Shown: positions 24,501 to 36,500 of the stretch, in pieces
How the letters are laid out: each line of letters begins with the position of its first letter
Numbering within the stretch: the stretch's first letter is position 1
Source: Heliocidaris erythrogramma
Taxonomy: Eukaryota > Echinodermata > Echinoidea > Camarodonta > Echinometridae
Direction of reading: 5' to 3'
DNA: 64,000 nt
Assembly: GCA_025617745.1 (NCBI GenBank)
Contig: CM046853.1
Coordinates: 17,155,174-17,219,173 of the forward strand
The notes under the pieces: model-generated
Database searches by the model: none
Told to the model about the DNA's origin: nothing
What the model saw: the letters and a program-made list of their open reading frames with translations, nothing else
Translations under genes and position numbers: made by a program

Positions 24501-27500
24501 GTATTTTGCCATTACTTCTAATTTATGTGTTGTTTCATTTGGTCAGTAGATTATAGTTTATGCGCCAAACCAATTTTTTATTTGACATGAATGTTTTGTG
24601 TTGAATATTTGATTCATTAGTTGTTTTATTTGGGTTGTAGATTCTCTATAAATTACGCAATTAACTTATAATTTTCATTTTGATAAAAAACATTCTGCGT
24701 TTTATGCTTCATTCATTTTGCGTTGTATACTTCATTCATTTTGCGTTGTATACTTCATTCATTTCATAATTTATTTTGGTTGTATATTATCCCTAAGTTA
24801 AGTGCCGCATCAATTTTTGATTCGATATATGTATTTTGCGCATTAGTTCTAATTTATGTGTTGTTTCATTTGGTCAGTAGATTATAGTTTATGCGCCAAA
24901 CCAATTTTATATTCGACATGAACGTTTTGTGTTGAATACATGATTCATTAGTTGTTTTATTTGGGTTGTAGATTCTGTATAAATTATGCACCAAATCAAT
25001 TTTTGATTCCTTTAAAACATTTTCCATTGTATGACTTCATTCATTTGTTTTATTTGAATTGTAGATCATCCATAAGTTACGCAACAAATCAATTTCCAAT
25101 TCTATAAAAACATTTTGCGTTGTATCCTTCATTCATTTCAAACTTCAAACTCCTTAACCGCTAACCTGTAGAATGCCGGGTAAAGTTATTTGGGGTTAAT
25201 TTTATACATTCTAACTGTATACAAATTATTTTGGGGGGCCTCAGAGACCCTTTAACAGTCTGCCAGTGAGGTACTCACAACCACTAGAAGTCTGTATGAT
25301 TGATGTAATCAACAGCCAATAGTGATTATATGGTAACATGTACACTTGACATTTTTTTTTACACAATGGTTGTGAAAGCTGTAAATGCTCTCTAAACTAG
25401 ACTGAAAATAGACCTCTGCAATTGTTATGTGATATAAAAAGTTTATTTCTACATTCCAATTTTTCTGATTTTTTTTTTTTAATCCCATTTTTTATCTTTA
25501 TTCCTTCATTGCATCTATGAGCAGAATTATTTTCACTATCCATTAAAAGATCTATTTAATAGTGGCAGCTATTTTCCCAATGTAATTTTTTTGTCCCTAC
25601 TATTTCATGCTCATACTATTTCCCAATAGCTGAAGCTATCTTCACAGCACCAAAGTGGTTAGACAGAATGCTGAATGATAACTGGATGAATGAAACCTTC
25701 ATGGCTCTAACAAAACACCAGGACTCACCACCATGCCTTGTAAGACAAACAATGAATTATAGATTCAAACAGATTAATAGTTTTAAATAATAGAAACTAA
25801 AGAAGATTTTGTTACTACAAAATACAGATGTTAAGATTTTGAATAGCTTCATTGGCATGTGAATATATTTCAGACCTTGATATGCCTTTTACAAATTATC
25901 TGTGGATGTAATACAATATACTTGAAACTTATGCAGTGAAATTGTAAATTATAAATTTTAAATGTAATTGTAATTGCAATTGTACTTGTACTTGTAATTG
26001 TAAATTGTTATTGTAGCATGATTAAGTATGTATGTAGAAGGTATTAAAGACAACCATACCAGTTCTAGCATGTCTTAAAATGTGTATTTACAATAAGCCA
26101 GTTTGTAATTAGTACAAGGTACAAAAGACCCTAAAATTACCCCGATTGTAAGTGCACGTGCATCTGTTTTGATGGACATGCTACTTGTTTAAAGGGAAAT
26201 CCAACCTTAAAAGCAAGTTGCTCTGAAAGAAAGAGGAAAAATCAGAGAAGCAGATTGGTGAAAGTTTGAATGAAATCGGACAAGCAATAAGAAAGTTATG
26301 AACTTTTTTGAAATTGTAATCACTATACATATGGGAATTTCAAATTGGCCGAATAGGTAATGTCACTGTGATGTAGCTGTGGACAACTCCCCCATTCGCC
26401 CCAACACACAAAATGACTAAAATGTCACTTTTTTCAAAATGTATTACTCCGTAGGATCTTTTTCTTTCATGAGGACCTATAACAGTATGCTATCTCCAAT
26501 ATATTTTGAGTACTGCCACGAGGGTAAAAGTGCCTCGAAGAAAACCGCAAATTAATGATATTTTTGTGTACGACAAACGGGAGAGTTGTCCACAAAAATG
26601 TCACAATCGACTCACCAAATTGCCAATTTGAGATTCACATAGATGTAGTGATCTCATTTTTCAAACATCCATAACTTTCTTAGTCCTTGTCCGATTACTT
26701 TCAAACTTTCACCATCCTGTTTTTCTTATTTTTCTGCTTTCACACAAATCATCTTATTACCAAGGTTGGATTGCCCTTTAACATGTAAAATCATAGTCTG
26801 GAGCGCGCATCATGGTGTGTACACAATGAAAGCATAAAAGGTCAATTATACTTGGTACAAATGACCTTTATCTGCACATACGCAAATTGTAATTACGAAC
26901 TGGCTTATCGTTGTGCATATTTGTTTAGATAATGTCCCGTAGGCGGTAGAGGTTTTTCTGAAAATTATTGTGTGTGTTGTACTATTCCTCTTTGATAATG
27001 TTCGAGGAACTATTTTTAGAGAGATGAGCAGATAATATGACATTCATACATTTTCTGTGTATTCAATAGTAATTTGGATTTATTTTCTCCCAAGGAAAAT
27101 GCTCTAAGGGCTCTCACTACACTGGTCAGTAATCGGCCAGGTATGCTAGTGGAAATGATCACAGAGGAGAGGTGAGATGGTGATAGAATACATTGTGAAA
27201 ACTCAAATGATGTTTAGAATTGTGAGGAAAAAGCATCTGGTGAATCAACATGGGCAATAATACTCTTTTTTCATGTATATATGTATGTAAACATATTCAC
27301 CCAAAACTGTCAACACATGTTGTAGGAAATGTTAGTGACAAAGACAAAAGCAGCATTTTGTCTCTGCTATATGTCTTTTTTAGAAAGGGAATTGAAGTCT
27401 TAACTTTGGAAGTTTGTCAAAATTTACCTATTGAATTCATAGGTTTTGCTTCAAGGTAGACAAATGTGCAGTGTCAGGTACATGTATATGTTGAATCATT

Positions 27501-30500
27501 AAAGTCAGATATTGAATGAACAATCAGTAAGCATATCTTTGCCAGTATGAGGATCTATGATACCGGATTAAAAGGGGAACCCAACCTTTGTACAAAGCTG
27601 ATTTCTGTGAAAGTGGAAAAATAAGAGAAACATTCTTGGGGAAAGTTTTAAAGAAATCGGACAAAGAATAAGAGAGTTATGAATGTTTGATAAATTAGAT
27701 CACTACATCTATGAGAATCTCAAATTGGCAATTTGGTGAATAGATTGTGATTTATTCACAGTCAACTTCCCATTTGTCATTAAATTCTGGTTGTTTCCTG
27801 AGCACCTTTTCCCTCGGGGCAGCACTCAAAATGTTTTGTAGATAGCACATTGTTATAGGTCCTCCAAAAAGGAAAGTTATACTTTATTTAATTATTACAA
27901 AGGTTGGATTGCCCTTTGATTTCACTGCAAGTCTGGCCAGATAAACATATACTTTGTATCCATTAGCATCTATAATAATTTGATTTCACTGCAAGTCTGG
28001 CCAGATAAACATATACTTTGTATCCATGATGACCATGATCTATGATACTTTGATTTCAGTGAAAGTATGGCTGTGGACAGTGCAGTATTGATGAGCTTGA
28101 GACTACATTCTAAGAACAGTAAGATCATCTTTGAGATGGGGTGTGATGCTATCCAAGCTTTGGCTGAAAACTCAGGTAATCACTCTTTGATTTGATTTAC
28201 ATTTGATTTATGATATACTAAATAAATCCAAATGAAGTTACATTTTATGGTATACGCTTTGTAGAGATGCTGTTTTACCCTTAGAAATATAGCTCTGATG
28301 TTACATAGCAATAACATTACTTTTACAAACTATGAACCTTAATTATAGCAAACACTTTAAAAGGTAACAAATTTAATTATGGACTCTGATCCATTTCTTT
28401 TACCGATATACAAAAGATCAAGTTGATTTGCACACCTAAATCCTTTGGAAATGAATTAATGAGAATTGTATGAAAGTGATTATTGCCCATGCCATATTGT
28501 TAAATTTCAGACATTAGGTGGTATTTTTGTGATGCCCTTCAAACAGATATAAGTATGTTACAAATGAGTGAAACTTCAGGTTTATTGTACATGTATGTTG
28601 GGAGAATGAGTCATATGACATCAGTGTAATCTTTAAAATATTAAGCTATTTATTAGTTCAGAAAATTGTATCTTTTTGTTAAACATTGTTTTCTCTCAAA
28701 CCAGCATGGATCTATTCCAGTAGAGTCAAACCTGCTTAATAGCGACCACCTTTATAGAAAGACCACCTTTTATAAGGACCACATTTTTTTTTTGAGCAGT
28801 GTTTCACATTGAAATATCTGTTACAGGAACCTGTAGATAAAGCTTTTTTTTGTCACTCTTGAGCCATATTTTGATACAGGTTTCACTGTAATTATGAAAT
28901 CACAAAATACGTCTTCTATACAATAAGGTGATATATCCCTTTAATGATTATCTCAGACACCATGCAGAGGAGTCTTGTAGAGAAGGGAGCTTTGATTGAT
29001 ATCAAGTCAGGCATGATGACCTACTCGAGAAGTCCTGAATGTCAAGCTGCTGCAAGTAGAGCTGTCAGGGGACTATGCCTTGCAATGTAAGCTAATCATC
29101 ATAGAAATATTGCATTCTGTCTTGAAATAAATATTACTGTTGAGATTGAAAGTATGAAGGAGATTTTTATACGGTGGGGCATAAATATGGACATAGGCCC
29201 TGATTTCCCATTTTTGTGGTTATGTATGAAGTATGAAATACTAAATTCATATAATACAGAATAAAGGAATGTAATTTTTCCAATTTCCTCACCATGTACA
29301 AAAGCATAAGTTAAGAATAGCTATATTAGTCATAAAGTTAATATGGAAGTCCATTGATAAGGGAACATTAGATGTGTATTCATTCTGTTCATCTCGTGGT
29401 GCAAGAATTTATTTATTTATTTCTGCATGGTACATGGCATTGCATAGTATGATCATTATGACAAAAATGAGAATAAGTATGAGTAAACAATAACAGAATT
29501 AAAAAGCAAATATGATCATAATACAGGTGCAATATATAGATAATGTAATGACATGCATAGGTATGGCAATATGAGCTTAAAGCTTGAAGCATTGCAATAC
29601 CTTGAATTGAAATAAGAAATCTATTTGATTAGTAATCCATGAGATTACCCTCTTTAGTTCACTAGAATTTTATCTAGATGGTAGGGTTATGTCTTGAGAA
29701 AACAGTCAACAATACATATCTTTAAGGAATATTCATTCTTTTAGTGTAAAAGTTAATTTTTTCAAATTATAGAAATAGTTGATGATATTGGTATATAAAT
29801 CTTTAATGTGAATTTTTTAGTTTGGGATATTGTCGATATAATGATTATGATGTTATATTGATGATGCTGGCATGTTGCTTTTGCAGGTCATCGATAATAT
29901 GTTGAAAATAACTATGATATGAATATTAAATATCAACATTTCTTCGCTTCATACCCAGAGAGGACCGAGATGACTCAATTCATGAAAACAACAAGCTAGG
30001 TGTCACTGAAGCCGGTATCCACACTCTTCTCTTTGAGGCTGTCAGAGGCTGCTCTGGGGATGTTGACATTCTCTTGGATATAGTCAATGCCATCACATGT
30101 CTTGCTGATATGGGTCAGTTCCAAATATTATTTATTACTTTTAAAGTGATTTGGTAACTTTGTAGAGGCTTGATAAAATCTGAGCTGCCTGGCCTTACAT
30201 GCTATCAGTGTATGCAATATGGTGTAAAAATGAAGCCAAGGGGGAAAAAAAAGAACTTCAAAATCATCATGTGCTTCTAAAAAGTAAACATATGCAAGTG
30301 ACCGGAATGCCAGACTCATTTTCCCCCGTAGACTCAGTGTTAGACTAAAGCGTATGGCCGTACGCTTTCGTAAATGGGAGAATTCAGTCATAGATATCTC
30401 AATAATAGCATTATATATTCGAAAACCTTTATATGCCTGGCTATTTATTTATCCTTCTGAACATTATTATACAAGACAGATATCAAACTTCAACAATTTA

Positions 30501-33500
30501 TTAAATCAAGCCTCCACAAAGTTACCAAATCCCTTTAATAAACAATTCATCTTATAAAGTTTCACTCTTAGTTATTTACTTACGATGTCTTCTGAACCAC
30601 TGTATTTACCATTGATAACCCATTGATTGAATTATTAACAAAGACCTTTCAGTGTAAAAAAGAAAGTAACTTAAGGTTTGTAAAAGATATTTTGGATAGC
30701 ACTGAAATGAAAAGTAAGGCAAATAATCACTTCACTCCTTCAACCCAGACAAGTTTGTGGACCTAGGCCCAATGCATATTGCTTGCAATGAAAATGAGTT
30801 TTCCTTTCTTTGCATGTGAGTTGTGCAGGAAATGCATGTTGGTCTAGTAGTCAGCTATCTGGTCTGCCTATAAACTGACCTGGGTTTGAATCCAAGTTGC
30901 ATCTCTTGGGTGATGTCATTAAAGATGTACATAATCAGGTCTGGGCCCTGTTTCATAAAACTTGTTATCAATGACAGGTTATAATAACTGATATAAGCTA
31001 CTGAAATCCTTGCGTCTGATTGGCTGAGAGCAAATTTGTCAGTAAAAATCACCGACAAGACACTTGATGAAACTCCCCCGTGGTTGGTACATGTCTGTAA
31101 AGACCAAATTCTTATTATGGAACTATTTCTAAGGAGCTCAGAATTATAGTTTTTCGTATGTGTACTGATATTAAACATAATTATACAGTAGTGTATGCTG
31201 TATAAAGTATATATTCAGTGCAGAATAGATTGGAATTAGTATAACTTCTTCTTTTTATGATGTAGATGTTGTGAAGCATCAATGCATGGTAGAAGGCATC
31301 CATGAGGTCATTCTACAAGGAATGGAAGAATACCAAGATGATCCCAACATCCAGGAACTCTTCCTAGAAACTATGGTAGTCTTATCATCAGCAGGTAAAC
31401 GTTCGAACTTACGTAAAAATTATTAAAATCTTGCGAAGTTGTATATGAAAGATTACGAACAATTTAACGCTGTCATTGGAATTGTCTTTAGCATGATTTT
31501 GAATGAGTTCTGATCTTAGAGTACACTTTTATAATGTAATAACTTTAATAATAAAATGAATTCTGATGAATTTAAGAATTTCGATTATTTCATTTTATTC
31601 ATATTTTGATATTATTGTGATTAGATATTGGTTGGTTAGATTTGTTGTCATCACTTGTTCTGTTTATTCTTATCCTTCTTTACTATTCATTTTACCATAC
31701 ACACACATGTAGCTACACATGTGGTTTTGCAACCACATCATGAGCTGTACTGTAACATATTTAGTGTTTAATCCACCTTGATTCTATTTTCCACACATTA
31801 ACCACAGTGTTTATTTTCACAAATTTTCAGAGGGAATGATTGACATTCTTGTTGAAGCTGGAATCTTGTCACTCACAGTAGAATTGATGGAGAAATACAG
31901 TCAAATTGAAGGTGAATCAAAGATATTAGTTTTACTCTTATTTTAGTCCTCAGGATACATGTAGGTTGAAAAAAAAGTTATTAAAAACATAATTTGGATA
32001 CAATCAAATGTTTTCCTACTTCAATTCCAAAGAGCTGAAGGCAACATAATTGTGTATTTAATAAAATCCAATGACAAATTGAAGTGTATATTACGGTCTA
32101 AATAACTGAATGTTCGAGTATGTGTTTTATTAATAAACAAGCAGAAATTATTCTGCTGTCATCAAATGTAGTATTTAGGAATATTTTGGAAATAACAACA
32201 TGTGAATATGGCCACATTTTTCCCTTTAATACAAAGTTTCTTGATTATCTCATAATGTCTGACACAATTTCTACCTAGAATTTGTAATTATCATTTCAAA
32301 TCTATCATGTACTTTATCATAGGTAGAAGAAACAAGAAGTCTCAATTTTTTAAAAATAATTTTATGATTTTATGCATAGCTATTCAAGAGAATGGCACCA
32401 TTCTTCTGCAGACGGTTGTTAACAAGAAGAAGTCTATCTGTGATGACAGACTAGCTGAGAAGATTGCCAGAGCCATCATCAGCTCCATGAAGAAGTTCAG
32501 AAAGGCACCTTCTATTCTGGCAGAGGTAAGACATGACTCTATCTACAGATAGGTACATGTAGTTGGCTCTTAAGCATTTTCTCTGCAGAGAGCCAGAAGG
32601 CCATTAACTTGTATCATGTAACACTAACTTAATGTCCTTTTAACTCTTAACAGATGACTTGTCTTTCAAGAACATACCAGTCATTTTGTATCACATATAA
32701 GCTTATAAAAAGCCATTTATGCATGGTATATGAAAAATATATTAAACATTCCAACCCATCGAGAACGAAATGTGAAATATGTATCAGGCAAAGTGTAACT
32801 TTAGAAACCATTAGATCTAGGCTAGGAAGCATACATGTAGGTGCATGTGTATTTCAGGCAGTTTGAAATGCCACTGAAAGCATATCATCATAAGATTGAG
32901 CCATCTCAAAATGGTTCACGAGTAGATCTAGAGCAGTGGTTTCGTTACTAAAAATAACTTCAGTTCAGAATAAATCAGTGTACTAGTGAGCTTGGGTTAT
33001 TCTTTATTTCTTAATGATGAATTCCTTCAGAGAGGACACAAGGGTTTAGGTACACTAGTTGCTTTTCTTTAAGTATGTTTGCTGTCTAAGTAGTTAGTTA
33101 CATTGATTACAGTCACATTATCAATATCAGTTACCATACTGGAAACTTCTTTTAAACCAAATTGCATGTAGTACTCTTTCATGTTGTATCATTGTTTGTT
33201 TGCTTCTGCAGAGTTGTGTTGCCATGCAGTTCCTTGCTGACATCTCGCAGGAAGTTACAAAGACACTTGTCAACTACAATGCCCATGAAGAACTCTTTCA
33301 CATCCTAGAAGCATACAAAGATGATGACAGTAAGCATTGATGTAGTTAACATCATTATTACACATTTGATTCAGTGGTCTGAACCCGCCATCCTATTTCA
33401 TCCACTTAGGGAAATCTTACTCAAAGATTAACATTGTAGTCTATAATGCCAGAAAAAAACACTCTGATCAGATTCATCATGGGTTTCAAATTTTCGACCA

Positions 33501-36500
33501 TTTATTTCAGATCATCTTCAGGAACTAAGACATAAGTGAGCATGAACTGGTTATATATAGTCTGAAAGTTTGACATCAAGTGAACTCGATCAGATAAATT
33601 ACAAACAGAAAAGGAATGAGATTAAAAGTTACAAAGGAGAGTGATTGAGAAGTATACCAACAAATGGAATGTTAAATGGGATCAACAAATTGATTACAGT
33701 AAGAATGTTGTCTATAAGGCAAATTTTTTTATTTGCTTTCCACATTCTTTACAAAAATGGGAATGGGCAACTGAATATTTAAGTGACTTTTGCTTAATAA
33801 AATTGTATCAGTATTTGTGTGCTAGTATGATTTATTTTCTTCTTTTTTTCTTTTTGATTTCTATTTGTTTGACTCATTTTTTTCTGTTTCTACTTTCATG
33901 AATCTCTTTTTCTGATCTTATGCTAAGGTGATTATGGTTTTCATAATATGTATCCTTGGGGAAAGGGCTTTATTGATCCAACGCTTGTATTATTTGATTG
34001 TCTCTGTCTTCTACTATTTTTCTCTACAGCTCTAGTAAACCTGGTTTGTGAGTGTCTCTATATTCTCTGCTGTAGGTGGGAGTTTACAGATCAGATGCTG
34101 CTATGGGCTTGCAAGAAAAACCTCATGAAAGTAAGCAAGATTTTAAAAAATGAAAAAATTGTGAATTATTAAATACAATGCAGTAAATTATAAAATAACT
34201 CTGAAAGTTAGTATTCTGCTTATTATTCTGATTAAATTCTTTGTGTATGCAACTGAACTCTACTGGAAATTCAAGAAAGGGGGAAAATACTGATTGTGCT
34301 TCACTTTGAAGAGCTGATTTGGGTTTTTTTTTTCATTAAAGTAGAACTTTAATGATTTTAAATATTGGCTTAATACTTATTATTGCATAGATGGCATAAA
34401 TTAAACAAGGTTATCCAAATTCAACGCTTGGAAACATTTGAAGTAATGATTATTATCAATTATAAAACGGTAAAATACAGCCCCCGATATAGCAGCTGAA
34501 GAGCTCCTCGAACGCTGCTGAGATATGTGACGACACACCATGGACCAGTCCTGTCTAAGCAGACGATGTCCCATAACATCTTACACATTTTTCAGAGCCT
34601 ATTTTGTCATCTCCTCTTCTCTTATTTCTCTTCCTTCACTAGCGTCAGTCTTAATGTTAGTCTGTTGCCTCACTCTTAACTTCGTGTATGGTATTATTTT
34701 GATGAAAAATGCAGCGTTAAAAAAATAAAGGAATCAGTCACTTGTAAACAAAATAAGACGGCATTGTATTTTCAGCTGCTTGCACCGGGGCATGTTTGGC
34801 GTTTCAAGAGGGAACGAATACCATCCTGCTATTATTCGGAGGGCTTTTCAATTTGAAAGTGGGGTTTATTTCATTGATCATTGACCCTTCTCCTGTGTAT
34901 TTACAATCAAACGGTTTTAGCTATCAGAATCAGTTTCACTTTCCCTTTATAATGGTGTGAAATAAGGTCATGTTTAAATACACCAAACTCTTTATAATTT
35001 GATAAATAATTGCATTGCAATAACGTTCATTCATTATAGGACGTCGTCTGCTTAAGCAGGATCGATCCCGAGTGTGACGACATCAAAACATCGCTATATT
35101 TCTGGCGAATCCTCGGATATTCCAGATGCTGAGAAGAGCTTTTATTTGTGTTGTTTTTATAATCATCAGATACGCAGTTGACATAAAACTTATACGATTG
35201 CCATCTGTAAGCTTCCCAGTTTCTAGTGATACATTAATTGCCATATTTGTGATTTTCTTTGAATAGCTACTTTAACATCTATTTGTAGATCAGAAATAAC
35301 AAAGCCATTTGCCTTTAATACATAAGCTTGGTATATGTTTTCACATCTTACATAGCAATTGAATTTGTAAAACAAGGCAGAGAAGTAGCAAAATATGACC
35401 TGTTCCCATGTAAAGAGAGTTGGCAGTCAATTGACATGGTCAATAACTGCTTTATGTTTGTAGGGAGTAGAAGTTCTAGTTGAGCTAGGTGCTGATGTGA
35501 ATGCTGGAGAGGGCTATGAGACACCTATGTGCTTCGCTTGTGAGAACAACAATGTATACATGGTCAAACAACTGCTCAAACAGGTATTACATTCTTTACT
35601 TAATTATGCAAGGGTGTGAGATGTTTTTAATACTGTAATGTATGTTTAATTTGAAAAATCCTCTATCAAGTGAACTTGTGTTTTCTGTCAGATTTATCAA
35701 GAAAAAATTGATAATTAATCCCATATGAATGATGGAGAAATTTGAACTGATTTTTCAGATGATAAGGTAATATGTTTTTGTTTTCCTTTGTAAATGAAAA
35801 AGTGGGTTAAAGTACCGGAATTGATTCCTTCAAAGCTTAAAAAAGTGGTTTCACCTATTAGGTTTATCCAAAGCAACAAACATGGAGCGAATATCAAGAA
35901 TTAAAAATTAGGATATAGACTTCTCTACAGGAATGTCCAAAGAAAACCCATTACTGTTCAGATTTCTCTTTTCAAAGTAAAAGTGGTACATTAGCATTGA
36001 CACTACGTGTAAATGGTATACTCCGATATTTAATGTTGAAATTACGCATTTGTTTTTAACATTTTGAAATGATAACCATATCATGGATGCTTCCAATGTC
36101 ACAGGAGGTGATACTATGTAATGGATTCCTCTAATTTCACAGGGAATCAGTGACTTGCACACACCCCTCAGCTTGAGCTTAAAGTTGAAACATCATCACA
36201 TCATTGGCCTGCTCCTCTATCAGATGGGATATGATAAACAAGGTATGAATTCTCTTTTCTTTTCAGATACTTTTAATTTTAATCTCAGTCTGCAGAGGTT
36301 TGGAAGATATAGGATATTGAAATTTAATATGATTGATTTTATTCTGACTGTACATGTACAAGTATTGTATTTCTTTTTTCTCTTGCTATTATGGCTCTAG
36401 GTAAAGGTTCTATCATGATAGGTTTTTACATAATTTCAGATAAAACTCTATAAAGGAAAATAAGGAGAAATCTATAACATTTATCTGAAAATGTATTTAA

